Assembly: GCF_002878395.1 (NCBI RefSeq)
Contig: NC_061118.1
Location: 2,616,310 to 2,680,309 of the forward strand
Source of the DNA: Capsicum annuum
Taxonomy: Eukaryota; Streptophyta; Magnoliopsida; Solanales; Solanaceae
Length of the DNA: 64,000 nucleotides
Reading direction: 5' to 3'
Position 1 is the stretch's first letter. Each line of letters opens with the position of its first letter. The translations under genes and the position numbers were made by a program. The notes below the pieces were generated by a model, which was not told the DNA's origin, searched no databases, and saw only the letters and a list, made by a program, of their open reading frames with translations. This document shows, one piece after another, positions 46,506 to 57,561 of this stretch.

Positions 46506-48117
46506 AAGAACTCCCATGCTATAAATGTGCCTTGTAAATGTTTGTTGGATTGCTCATGAATTAGCCTTATGAAATTATACCATGTTTATATGCAATCCTA
46601 TTCATGTATAAGTTTGTGATAACCATGTACTTCATGAAATCGGTATTATGGATTGTTGATGTTGGTTATGTATTCAAGAATGTCACGCCTTATCAGTTTC
46701 CTTCTATCGATTCCTGGGGGTACTTGTACCTGACAATTTAGGAATATGCCTAGAGTCAGTGTCATGTTTTCACATTATCCTCAGTCAAGCCATGTTCAGT
46801 AGAATTCAGCCAGTCATGTGACTCAGGAAAATTCAGTAAACTCAGTAATCCAGTAAATGTCAGAAAGCTCAGTAATTCACTAATCTCAGTAGTATTCCGT
46901 CAGTCAATGGAACTCTATGAACGCAGTCTAGTTAAGTTCAGTTAATCATGTTTAGTATCTATTCAGATGAGAGTAGGAGTTAGCACCGAGTGAGCCCAAG
47001 GATGGGAACTCACCTATTATTAGTGGGTGTGATTCTTAGAAGCAATCTTTGTGCTCTAAAACTACATAAAAAATATAGGTTGAGACATCATAACCTTTTA
47101 TATGAGGGAAGATAAGGTGGCCTAACCTGTTATAGAAGGGTCCTACCATTCTCATTAGAGTAACCTATTATATGAGGGTCACTCACAGTTTGTCCTTACC
47201 AGTGGCATGATATTGCCACCCTTCCAATTAGGGTTACAGATTAGGCCCCAACGCAGCCATAATGGCGCATTAGGGGAGTGTTAGTTAGATGACTACTTCC
47301 TACAGTTACAATTTCAGTCTCAGTCTTAGTAATAAAACTTAGATAGTTCTTCCAATTTTAGGACTGTCAAATACAGTGAACTCAGAACAGTATGGAACTC
47401 ACCTAGTCCATCAAAACCTAGACTATCAGATATAGTCGCTCAGTATTAGTTATTTCAGTTATACAGTTATCAGTATCTCATGTTATCAGTTCTCAGACTC
47501 AGTAATTATGTTATCATGAATTTAGTTACTGTCTCTTATTCATGCATGTATTCTCTCATTCATGTTTTACAGTTAGTTAGTATAGTTCATGCATATGTAC
47601 CCTTCGTATTCAACCTAAATCACATGCAACCCAGTACATTCAATCTTACTGACGCATTTGCACTATGGTGTTTTACTTTACGCTAAAGGTTCCAAAGCAT
47701 GAGCTCCAGAGCATCAGTAGCATTCCAGTACTCAGCAGTTAGTGTCAGCAGTGACTCCTTATCCTTCGAGGACTTAAGCATTATTTTATCATTTGAGTAT
47801 TTAGTTTATTTCAGTAGTTTGAGTTAGTTGGGGACATATCCTATCATCTCTTTATTTAGAAAGTTATTGGCTTTTCAAACTATCATGATTAGACAGTTAT
47901 TTAGTTGTTTTGGGTATTTCATACCCCACCTAAATGTTATATTTTATCAGATATTATGTCTCAGTTTTGAACCTTATGGCCTTTCAGTCTTTATTTCTGC
48001 ATTTATACATTTTGTTATGAAATGTTCAAGTACAGATATCAGTCATGGGTTAGCTTGTGGTACTTTAGGGTCATGAGCATCCTATAGTATTCCGGGTACC
48101 AGATTCGGGGTGTTACA
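46505..48117 (+). repeat. C-family LTR fragment J (5' truncated)
   Basis: This is the plus-strand counterpart of the C LTR: a TATCGATTCCTGGGGGTA block, TCAGT-rich stretches (46790-46960; 47320-47500), GATGACTACTTCC, and the terminal GATTCGGGGTGTTACA at 48117. TTGGTGCTGAAAT after the end could be a worn iMet PBS, so J may be a 5' LTR whose internal part was lost. Confidence 0.75.
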
Positions 48118-49545
48118 TTGGTGCTGAAATTATTTTGTTTAAATCGTACCCCTCCTAAAATTTTGGTAATTGTGTGCATGTATGTGATTGCTATGAATCT
48201 CAAAATGGAATTAGAATTAGGAATGTAATAACTGTGTCAAACAATGCATGAATAAAATAGGAAGTAACTAGCAATGTGACACTATACAATATGTGTGCGA
48301 GGTGTTACCTAGTTTCCTTTGTATGAGGAATGCAGAACTTGCCCGATTAGTCATGCCTATGTTATAGGACCGTTAGTTAGGTTAGGATCACATGCCATAT
48401 TTGGTCACAGTCCACTCTAGCCTAAATAACCAACCAAAAGTGAATAAGAATCCCTTGATCCCGAGTTTGAGCCTGAATGAACCTAAATTTTATGTTTACA
48501 CCGATTCACCCTCCTATTTTTAATTATAATGACCGATCTTGGAACTGGTCCTCTTTGGACACTGTGCACCTCAACTCAAGCAAATTTCCTAAGTTGAGGG
48601 TGGCTATTATAGGGGTGCACAAAGAAAAGTGGGTACAAAGGAGTGTAAACAGAAAAGAAAGTGGGATTGGGTGTGGATAAAAAGAAAAATGAAAAAAAAG
48701 TTGTGAAAATAGAAAAATATCAATAAAAATAAATTTGCAAAAAAAATGAGCAAAAAAAATAAATAAGAAACCACACATAGTCTGAACAAGTAGAAAAAGG
48801 TAAAAAGGGAGAAATAGGGGCGTAATGAATCTGAAGCTGGAAAATAAGTTGACCCCAAAGTAATAGTAGTGTCTAGGAAGATTAGTCACTAAAATAGTCC
48901 CCTAAAAACCTTGCCAAACCCAAACCTACGTTACAAGCCGAAAAAGCCCTATATTGATCCTAACCCAACTGTCTGAAAACTGAGGAAAAGAAAATAAGGG
49001 CAATCCTATGGCATTTTCTGTACACTGTGGAACTTCTTTGTGAGCAAGAGCATCTATTTACCATCGCAATATTATAATGTTCAGTCTATGTGAGTAATTG
49101 ATTCTTCTTTTATTGTAAGGGTACATGGATCACGTTGTTAAAATACTTATTTGTTCAGTTAGTGTGATTTGTGTATATGCCTAAATAGTCGTTGCTAATG
49201 TAATGCCATAACTTGATTCCATTGTGTCATGTTTTGTACTGCATCTTCTTATACATTTGGGTTTTGAAAATTCTAAAAATAGGAGAGGGTAATATATTGT
49301 AAGCTAAAGTTGAAAATTGACTGCGAAAGATATCTTAGGATTTTCCTGTTTAGGCATTGTGTTTGTTTTTGTTTGTGTTTGTACCCGAGGACATGCCGAT
49401 ATTCTCTGTTGAGGGTGTTGATGTGCCATGGAAATGTGGACCATTCAACCCTTAAAATGGTGAAACTATGCATTGACTTAGATTGTTTTGTCAGTTATGA
49501 TGTGTGTTTTGTGTGTTCTATAGGAAATTAGGTAGGAAGTGGCTT
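48118..49545 (+). other. Probable Tat/Athila-like 3' internal region K
   Basis: No gag or pol is readable. A stretch with GCACCTCAACTCAAGCAAAT and CCTAAGTTGAGGGTGGC (48567-48606) resembles the untranslated zone between pol and the 3' LTR of Tat/Athila elements, and A/G-rich spacer follows at 48640-48800. The short minus-strand frames at 48524-48889 are Phe-rich products of that spacer, not genes. Assignment is tentative. Confidence 0.4.
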
Positions 49546-50944
49546 TGACTGAAAGATATAATAAAATTCTCTCAAGAAGTAAAGTACTAATTAGGCTACG
49601 AGTTGTTAAGTCACCTTACGACTCATAGCACAACTTGCAAGGATAACAGTGGCTTAAAATAAGTTGAGGAACTAAGTAATGGAAGGGTAAAAGTTGCTAG
49701 GACAGACAACGGTTCGTATTGAGAAGTAATACTATGACCAGTGTATAATGCCCTCAAGATTGATACTCTAGTGGTTTCGAGTCAACACCACTATTCATCA
49801 TGTCTGAGTACGACTCGATGCGAGGAGTCATACAGATAATAGACTTAAGTGCCATAAAGATAAAAAACTACTAGAGTGAGTACGATTAGCAGGATATAAC
49901 TCATAATATGTCTATATGAGTTTTCACCACTGACGACAAAAGAGATCTATGATAGCAAGAAATGAGTTGTAAGGAGACCTAACGACTCGTTGCCAGAGGA
50001 GTTACCACTGCCGACTTAATTTTTCTATTCTGTTTTAATTAGGATTCCTTTTTTATTTTGAGATACTATAAATACCTTAGGGTTATTCCTTTATTATGTT
50101 ACATATTTTTAAAATATTGTGGATACTTTCATATGCTTTGATCATTGAGATTATTGTTCGTGAGTTTTTGGTTTCGTATTCAATTGGAGATTTTGGATTT
50201 TACTCTTTCATTATTGTGCAATTAATTACATGTCTTCTTCATTAATTTTTATGGATTGTTGCATAAGAATGAGCATCTAATTTTCTTTACTACGTTTATG
50301 GGAACCCTAGTGGATTAGATATGTAGGGGAAGTAGGAGATTCGTCTAATTGTAGATGTATGTATCAAAATTTGCTCACATTAATAGTACCCTAAGCTACT
50401 GCAGAAGCTTGGAAAATTCCTGTAATTGAGAACATCATTACAAGGGAGTTTGAGACTGGGAAAAGGAGATTACGACAGTGATTCAAATATATCAACCCTG
50501 ATCTAATAAACTCGAGACTCAAAAGGTAAGAGTTGTACTAAGGTATAGACAAGGGACAACAAAGCGACACCCGAAGACTCACAAATTGAAGGGTGACATT
50601 TATCAACACGTTCACAAGATGGTTGATAAAACGTAGCTTTTCAACTTTTCATACAGAGCAGTGGGTTAGGTGAATCAGACACAAGAAACTTATGGAGTTG
50701 AGAAGCCCGGGGGAACACAGTCCTAGTATTTGTTTTCTATTATTTACAAACCCAAGCATACAAGTTCGGCTACTTGTTATTGTTGACCTTAAAATCCTCT
50801 GATTTAATTTTCCAAACTGCTCATGGATTTTGTCAAGTTTGAGATACTGTTCCACATATTCCATGTGTGTTCGACCCCAACCTCTTTTGGGTTACTATAT
50901 TTGACATCGGTCGCAATGTACTTCTTTGGAAGTTAGTTTTTGGG
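49546..50944 (+). repeat. Tat/Athila-type LTR K
   Basis: Plus-strand LTR-like block with a TATA box (50066-50074) and a 3' part CATGTGTGTTCGACCCCAAC then GGGTTACTATATTTGACA. It parallels LTR M at 56470-56515. The left border is a guess from expected length; the right border coincides with the start of LTR fragment E. Repeated GACTCG and GAGTCA words lie at 49600-50000. Confidence 0.6.
50066..50074 (+). promoter_or_regulatory. TATA box of LTR K
   Basis: CTATAAATA followed by CC, about 870 bases before the LTR 3' end. The same word occurs in LTR M at 55589. Confidence 0.5.
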
Positions 50945-51791
50945 CAATTTCAAGTATAAGTCACTCAATTTTCTACCCTCTCTAGGGCTTTATGGGTCTT
51001 GAAACTTGGAGAAAAATGAAGAAAAATGGATGAAGGGATAAAGTAAACGCCCTTCCATAAAGAGGCACGGTACCATTAAAGTAGGCCTTGGCATGGTTGG
51101 CCTCTACTAATGCAAATAATATGTCACTTAAGTGACATCCGCTTTAGTAGTAAGGCCTTCACTTTTGGGATGGTGCATGGACTAGACTTGGCTACTAAAG
51201 AGACTAATTGGCCACTAAAGCATCCAATTGGCCACTAAAGAGACCTCCACTTAAGTGACAATAGGTTTGCTTAAGTGGGTGCACCAACTAAGTCCATTCA
51301 ATAGATGAACTTGGATTACACCAAGTTTCCATCAACCCCTCCAGATTCATTTAGAATCTCATGAATGCAATGATTATGCTACCCTATAAATTCCAAACTC
51401 AATTGAATTATAAAAATTTCCATTCGTAGTGGTTTTGATGAAATATGGACCCCACACCCAAGGGACTTTTACAAAAAAAATTTTTATAGACCAAAATGAG
51501 TCTGGAGGCCTTGTGACCCAAAACAGAGGTCATTCTAGTCTAAATCGACATTACAAAGCTGATGGAACTATTAGAATTGGCATATGATGTCATTAAATTG
51601 AAGATATGACTGTTATCTAATCTTTACCAACAAAGACCTCAATATAGGGAATTAGCTCTAAAAGCCAAATGAATTACCTGATAACTTAACTGTCAGCTCT
51701 AGCAAGTTATAAATAATTTAGAGAAGCTATAGGAAAGCTCTAAATAGAGAAAAAGTATGGAAAATTAGAAAATGACCTGGAGGTCATTACA
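50945..51791 (-). repeat. E 3' LTR fragment
   Basis: On the minus strand it begins TGTAATGACCTCCAGG at 51791 after the purine-rich AGTAGTGGATAT, as in B. Only about the first 850 bases remain. It contains a perfect 18-bp palindrome ATGTCACTTAAGTGACAT at 51121-51138 and repeated TTGGCCACTAAAG words. Confidence 0.8.
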
Positions 51792-52900
51792 ATATCCACT
51801 ACTAAAAGGACTTTTATCGGTAAAAGTAAAGAGTTAGGATGTACCTGAATACTCGAACAGGTGAGGATACTGGTCTTCCATCTCGCTATCTATCTCCCTA
51901 ACAGCCTTTTCTATTGGGCGGTGAATCCACTGAACCTTAACTATTGGAATCTCCCTAGAGCACAACCGCCTGACATCCCTCGCTAATATAAGATCTGGCT
52001 CCCCTACGAAGGTTAATCTCTCATCCAAATGAACCGAGTCCCACCAAAACATATGCGACTCATCGGGGATGTAAAGCCACAACATAGAAATATAAAAAAC
52101 TGGATGAACATCCACAAAATATGGGGGCAAGGACAACTTATAAGCCACCTCTCCAACTGTGTGAAGTATCTTATAAGGTATAATATATATAGCGCTAATC
52201 TTGCCTTTCTTCCCATACCTCATCACATTCTTCATGGGCGATATAGGAAGGAATACCAGTCTCCAACTCCAAACCTAAAGGCATGAAGTTTACGATCTGC
52301 ATAAGCCTTCTGCCTACTATGAGTTGCTTCCAGCCTATCCTAAATTATTCTGACTCTATCTAACGACTCCCAACTTAAGTCTGTACCATGGGGTCTAACC
52401 TTGAAATACTCAAACTATCCTATCAAAGATTGACAATGCGTACCATATAGTGCTTCAAGTTGTGCCATCTCAATACTTGAATGGTTGCTATTATTATAGG
52501 CGAACTCCCCCAATGCTAAGTGGTGCTCCTGCTGACATTCAAAATCCATAACTTAGGCTTGGAGCATATCCTTAAGAATCTAAATAATGTGCTCTAACTA
52601 CCTATCAGTTTAAGGGTAAAAAGTAGTGCTAAGATCCACCTAAATACCCTACTCCTCCCCAAAAGCCTCTAGAAGCTAGAAGTAAATGCCAAGCCTCTAT
52701 CTAAAATAATGGATATGGTCACTCCATGTAGGAAAACTATCTTATGTACATAGATATGGGCTAACCTCTCAGCATTAAAGGACATCTAAATAAGGAAGAA
52801 GTAAGCAAATTTGGTCAACCGATCTACAATAACCTAAATGCCGTCGAAACCACAAGAGGAGAGAGGTAATCTACCAATAAAGTCCATGGTAATCTACTCC
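51792..52900 (-). pseudogene. E integrase core, C-terminus and chromodomain
   Basis: The frame 52235-51834 is the longest clean pol piece in this element (133 residues). It starts MKNVMRYGKKGKISAIYIIP, contains VAYKLSLPPYF and HPVFYISMLWLYIPDESHMF, then LDERLTFVGEP and VRRLCSREIPIVKVQWIHRP, and ends YPHLFEYSGTS. The last 50 residues form the chromodomain-like segment; relatives have ATWE where this copy reads AVREI, losing an aromatic residue. The catalytic core upstream (52240-52900) survives in short pieces across frames with stops. Confidence 0.85.
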
Positions 52901-52947
52901 CACTTCCATTTGGGAATAGGCAATCTCTGAATTCAACCACTAGGCCT

Positions 52948-53181
52948 CTAATATTTGGCCTTCACTTGTTGACAATAAAGGAAATGAGCTATAAAGTCCA
53001 TTACATATCTCTTCATTCTACTCCACCAGTACTGCCACCTCAAACCTCTATAAACTTTAGTTATCTTGGGGTGAAAAGAATATGTAGAGCTCAAAGCCTC
53101 ACACAATATCAACTGAGACAAACCATCAAATCTCAAAACACAAATATGGCTATTGTATCTCAGAATATCCTCAAAATCCAT
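52948..53181 (-). pseudogene. E integrase zinc-binding domain
   Basis: A clean frame has ICVLRFDGLSQLILCEALSS, then FHPKITKVYRGLRWQYWWSR and MDFIAHFLYCQQVKAKY. The His pair is only half recognisable and the first Cys of the CX2C pair is replaced (HFLYCQQ), so zinc binding is lost. The position just after RNase H matches the Ty3 order. Confidence 0.8.
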
Positions 53182-53189
53182 GGTAGCCC

Positions 53190-53830
53190 TCCTAGACTCA
53201 TCCTTGAAAACCTAATCACGGATGATACAAAGTCCCTTATCCTCAAATGGACGACTCCAAATTTGTTTAAATAATGTATATCTAGCCTTAACATGACCAA
53301 TGATCATCCTGGAGTCTAAAATATCAAGTCACACAATCAAGTTGGCTAAATACTAAATGTTTCATTCTAACGGACTTTTAGAAACTAAAATAGAAGACAA
53401 CCTCCCATACTCTTTGCCTTATGGCTCAAGGCATCTGCTTTAACATTCACATTGCCTAGATGGTACAAAATAGAGATATCATAAGCCTTTAACAACTCCA
53501 TCCACCTGCACTATCTTGCATTAAGATCTCTCTAAGTCATAAGATACTGAAGACTATGGTAATCAGTGTAGATCTCACAATGAATGCCATATAAGAAATG
53601 CCTCCAAGTCATAAGCGCGAAAACTATCGCTGCTAACTCAAAATCATGAGTGGGGTAACTGCACTCGTGCACCTTGATCTGCCTTAATGCATTAAAAATA
53701 ACTCAGCCCTACTATATAATATAACCCAAGCCAATATCAGAAGCATCATAATACATGGTAAATCATTATATTTAATAGGATGGTCCAATATAGAAGCTAA
53801 AGTAAGAAAATCCTTCAGACTTTAAAAGAT
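53190..53830 (-). pseudogene. E RNase H and tether
   Basis: Read in pieces on the minus strand: an HDFELAAIVFALMTWRHFLY-like segment near 53660-53590, a CEIYTDYHSLQ-like segment near 53580-53545, and a WMELLKAYDISILYHLGN-like segment near 53510-53450. KAxxMGxL follows at about 53430-53405. It parallels B (35462-36020) closely. Frame changes and stops. Confidence 0.7.
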
Positions 53831-53906
53831 TGACTCATAAATCTTGGACCTTTGAAATGGAGAAAATATTGACTCATATATCTCAGACCTCTAGAAAGAA
53901 ACCTTT
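53829..53906. repeat. Imperfect 40-bp tandem duplication in E pol
   Basis: ATTGACTCATAAATCTTGGA...GAAA at 53829-53866 is followed by a second copy with ATTGACTCATATATCTCAGA at about 53869-53906. It lies between RNase H and RT and disrupts the frame. Confidence 0.65.
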
Positions 53907-54605
53907 TTTTGAGTCAATCTGGTCATTGATGATGCTATAGTAGCAAAACCCTCTATGAACTACTTGTAGTGTTATTCCAAACTAATGAAGCTAGGAACTT
54001 CGAATAGAGATGTAGTTCTAGCCCAATAATGTGTAGCCTCAATATTTGTTGGATGCACTATAATTCCATCCTTAGACACTATATGTATAAGAAATTTAAC
54101 AAATTGATCCAGAATTCACACTTTGAGAATTTAGAAAAAGCCTATGATCTCTCAAAGTCTGGAGCACAATTTAAATGTTGGATGTGCTCCTCACTACTCC
54201 TTGAATACATAAAGATGTTATTGGTGAACACAATAATGAAGGAGTCTAGATAAGGTCTGAATGTATGGTTTATCAAATCCATATATGCTGCTGGGGTATT
54301 CGTCAACCTAAAAGGCATCACCAGAAACTCATAATGCCTATAGCGAGTCTTGAAGGTTGTCTTTAGGATGTCCTCAGCCTGAATCGTCAGCTAATGGTAA
54401 CTAAATATCAAGTCAATCTTCTAAATATCATGTCAATCTTAGAGAACATTGATGCTCCCAGAAGTTCGTCAAATAAATCATAAATATAAGGCATAGGGTA
54501 CCTATTCTTTACTATAACCTTATTTAGCTTCCAATAATCAATATACATATGTAAGGAACCATACTTCTTCTTCTTAAGCAAGATAGGAAAAACCCAAGGT
54601 GACAT
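53900..54605 (-). pseudogene. E reverse transcriptase with both catalytic Asp replaced
   Basis: The frame 54605-54408 starts [20 protein letters not shown], with [20 protein letters not shown] and ASMFSKIDM after it. At 54217-54228 the catalytic box reads FTNN: both Asp codons of the DD pair have become Asn codons, each by one G-to-A change. A 20-bp tandem duplication (54401-54440) interrupts the fingers-to-palm region. The thumb follows towards 53900 with stops. Confidence 0.85.
54401..54440. repeat. 20-bp tandem duplication in E RT
   Basis: CTAAATATCAAGTCAATCTT is followed at once by CTAAATATCATGTCAATCTT, one mismatch. Twenty bases shift the reading frame. Confidence 0.9.
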
Positions 54606-54639
54606 GCTCGACCTAATAAAACCCTTACCCAGAAGATCC

Positions 54640-55102
54640 TAAATTTAAGAATTCAACTCCTTAACCTCGATAAGTGCCACATGATAATGTACCAAAGAAA
54701 TAAGTTGGGTGCCTGACTTAAGATCAATAATAAACTCAATAGCACGTTCACAAGGAAAACAAGGTAGATCGATAGGAAATACATCAGGAAAATCATAACC
54801 TATAAGAACAAAATCAAGTAAGGGACTCTCTGCACTATTATTGCGAATATAAGCAAGATAAGACACAGAACCCCTTGATATAAGTCTCCTAGCCTAAACA
54901 TAAGAAATAATCCTCATTGGTGCATGAATAATAAATATTTTCCACACAACTAGGAGTATGTCATGTATGGCTAAGGAAGTAGTCTTGGTAAAATAATTGA
55001 AGACCAAATGATAGAGGGATAACCAGTCTACGTGTAAAATCACGTCAAAGTCCACCATGTGTAATATAATAAGATCATCCTGAGTAATCCACTACTAAAT
55101 AA
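54640..55102 (-). pseudogene. E Pol linker and protease end
   Basis: The frame 54866-54645 has LAYIRNNSAESPLLDFVLIG, YDFPDVFPIDLPCFPCERAI and EFIIDLKSGTQLISLVHYHV, the linker and RT N-terminal lead of Tekay Pol. Earlier pieces to about 55080 correspond to the end of protease. The element breaks off near 55102, where LTR M starts. Confidence 0.8.
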
Positions 55103-56558
55103 TGATTCATGTGAGTAGATAGTCATAATGGCATATATAAATACTCCCTATATAACCCTAACCGCTGTGCATAATTGGAAGAATAATGTGCCATGGTTTT
55201 ATGGCATATACAATGTTTAAACATAGATAATATTCATCAACTTAAGGATATTTTGATATATTTGATATGTTTTTAGAGTGAACTTTTAGGAAAATAGGTG
55301 TTTGAAGCTAACCTAAAGAAAATAGAGCGAAAAGAAGAGAAATAACCACTTACCTTGGAACCTACGCCCCGTAGGCTTTATGTGTCAGAAGTTGGAAACT
55401 AGAGAATGACCCGTAGGTGGGTCCAAAGGTCGCCGTCGAATCACTTTTCCCTCTTCATTTTGAACTTATTTCTTGAGGTTTCCATGAATCCTATATACAT
55501 TCCTATGATGTTTTTAGTCATTATTATGTACGGTTACTTTAGTTTTCCTCTTTTGTTTAGGATTTGATTTCTAGGGTTCCCATGTTATCTATAAATACCT
55601 TTTTTATTCTTCTTAGTTAGTTTATGCCTAGATAGGCCCTCCCTGGCTAAGTTTGCAACATACATATTATTCACAAACATATTTTGATTCCAAGATTGTG
55701 TTTTGATCTTGGGAGTCTCTTGTTCTTGGTTTTTTGCTGATTATTTAATTGGAGAATTTGGGTTTTAGTCTTTCATTATTGTGAGGTTAATTCTATGATT
55801 TTGTCTATGAATTTCATGAATTATCTTGCAACCATGAGAGGCAAATTCCCTTAGCTTGGGTTGTTGGAACCTTATCAAATTAACAAAGTAGAGAAAGTGC
55901 CAAGTCATTCTAAATAAAGATTCTTGTATGTTTTGTGGTTTTATTCAATTTAATTAATTTCTTAGTGGTGGAAAATATTAAGATCCCATATCCATTCACT
56001 ATGAACCTGAGAGAGAGGTAGAGATTTGAAAAACGAGATCACAATATTGATTTGAAGTTAATTATCTAAATAAGTTCATTATCACTATCTATTGAAGATA
56101 GTTATATTCATCTAATCAACTAGAGACCAAAAGAAGATAGTTGATATCGGTGTCTAAGGTAAGGGTTTGTAATGCAATAATTTAAGACTAAGAGAAGATG
56201 AGTGAAATTCACCAAAGTGTGTCGAGAGGCTGTTGGTGATACATAACTTGTCAGATTCTGCATGCGAGGTATTAGAATAGTTCATAGTGCACGATAAATC
56301 TACGGAGTTAGAAGACAAGGGGAATAGAAGCCTAGTGTTCGTATTAGATTGGTTACAACCAAAAGCAGTCCACATCTTGTTACTTTTTACTATTCCAGCA
56401 AATCCCTCATTTAACTTTCTATACTGCTTGTTGATTGTAGGAAGCTTGAGAGATAGTCCCATGTATTCCCCGTGGGTTCGACCCCAACCTAGTTAGGTTA
56501 CTATATTTTGACAGTGACTGCATTATACTTCTAAGGAGGTGTAGTTTTGGGCATATCA
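55103..56558 (+). repeat. Tat/Athila-type LTR M
   Basis: Begins about TGATTCATGTGAG and ends GGGCATATCA, with GTGGGTTCGACCCCAACC near the 3' end. Length about 1.46 kb, close to Tat-1 and Tat-2. It carries a TATA box CTATAAATA at 55589. A PBS-like block follows directly, so it is a 5' LTR. Confidence 0.7.
55589..55597 (+). promoter_or_regulatory. TATA box of LTR M
   Basis: CTATAAATA followed by CC, the same word as in LTR K, about 960 bases before the LTR end. Confidence 0.5.
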
Positions 56559-56560
56559 AA

Positions 56561-56582
56561 ATTTTTGGACTATTGATGAGGA
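56561..56582 (+). other. Worn PBS of element M (Tat/Athila type)
   Basis: TTTTTGGACTATTGATGAGG stands where Tat and Athila elements have TTTTTGGCGCCGTTGCCGGGG. The spacing of two bases after the terminal TCA agrees with those elements. Confidence 0.55.
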
Positions 56583-56676
56583 ATATAGGTGCAGACTGAT
56601 CGATTAAAGTTGTTGGAGTTTTTGCATTTTATTTTCTTATATTTTGTTACTCTTCTAGATATGACAAATTTATAAG

Positions 56677-57382
56677 ATGAAGTATGGAGATGATGACTGC
56701 TTATTTATCGATCCTTATTCTTTTGATATAGTGCATTACTACAGGAGCGTAATAGATATATTGTTGGAGCATAATGAGAGCATACTATACAAGTTGACAC
56801 TCATGGAAAAAGGAAAAAAGTAATTCCTTCAAAAGGTTGATAGGCTTGGCTTGGATGCAAAGGTTGATGTTTGTAACACCTACCAATTTAGTTATAAGTT
56901 GTCCGAGGTTGAAAAACTTCTTATAAGCCAAATTAAGGAGCTAAACTTAGAGGAGTCAACACTTGATCAAACTTATATAAATGTTATCACTTTCAGAAGA
57001 GTCTACAAGAGTTATGTGATCATGAAAAGGATAATGCAATTCACGAGTTGGGACATATTGGACCCGATTCTAAGATTTTTCCACATTATGTTTGGATAGA
57101 GAGATATTAATGAAGACATCTGAGCATATAGAAGAGTACAAAGAGGAGGGAAAATATGTCCATATTCTTGAATTTGTTAACCCAGAATCAAGCAATTACA
57201 TTCCTCACTTAAGGGCCAAGAGTTGCAATAGGCCATATCTATTGCTTGGTTTCTTTATTTTTATGCCCCCACCCCTTGAGCTTAATGGGAAATTAGAAAA
57301 ACAACCTAAGGTGAAATTTATAAGTTCAAAGTTGAAAGTGAAAACTGGAGGCCAACTCTTGGGGTACCTTGATGAAATCTGA
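56677..57382 (+). pseudogene. Unrecognised coding remnant in element M
   Basis: I do not recognise this protein. From ATG 56677 one frame runs to 57099 with a single stop at 56821. It starts MKYGDDDCLFIDPYSFDIVH and later has LSEVEKLLISQIKELNLEES, a charged, probably helical segment. A second frame (57092-57382) overlaps its end by eight bases and has ILEFVNPESSNYIPHLRAKS, PYLLLGFFIFMPPPLELNG and KLKVKTGGQLLGYLDEI. After the stop, GGCGCTGCTTGGGAAGCAAT (57461-57480) resembles the block that follows pol in some Tat/Athila elements. It starts only about 95 bases after the PBS, so it could be an ORF1-like product of a Tat/Ogre element, or an internal-deletion product. A captured host exon is possible but unsupported. 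Confidence 0.4.
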
Positions 57383-57561
57383 CTAACCAAGGTACCCATG
57401 GTCTTGTTGGGGAGGTTTGAGTAACTAACAAAGCCACGTCATATCGCGACATTAAATCAGGCGCTGCTTGGGAAGCAATCCAAGGTATTTTATTATTTGT
57501 ACATTTATTCATGAGTATTGTGATTGATGTCAGATCTTTGCACCTATGGTGCCACAGGTAT

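Larger units (their letters stand above)
50945..55102 (-). mobile_element. Chromovirus E (Tekay/Del type), truncated
   Basis: Minus-strand element with the 5' part of a 3' LTR (50945-51791), then integrase with chromodomain, RNase H, RT and the protease region, ending near 55102 at LTR M. Gag and the 5' LTR are missing. Its sequence runs in parallel with element B throughout. Confidence 0.75.

Noticed and set aside
48524..48889. Phe/Leu-rich frame resembling a multi-pass membrane protein
   Set aside because: It is the minus-strand reading of an A/G-rich spacer (AAAAATAAATTTGC-type sequence); the hydrophobic look comes from TTT and CTT codons.
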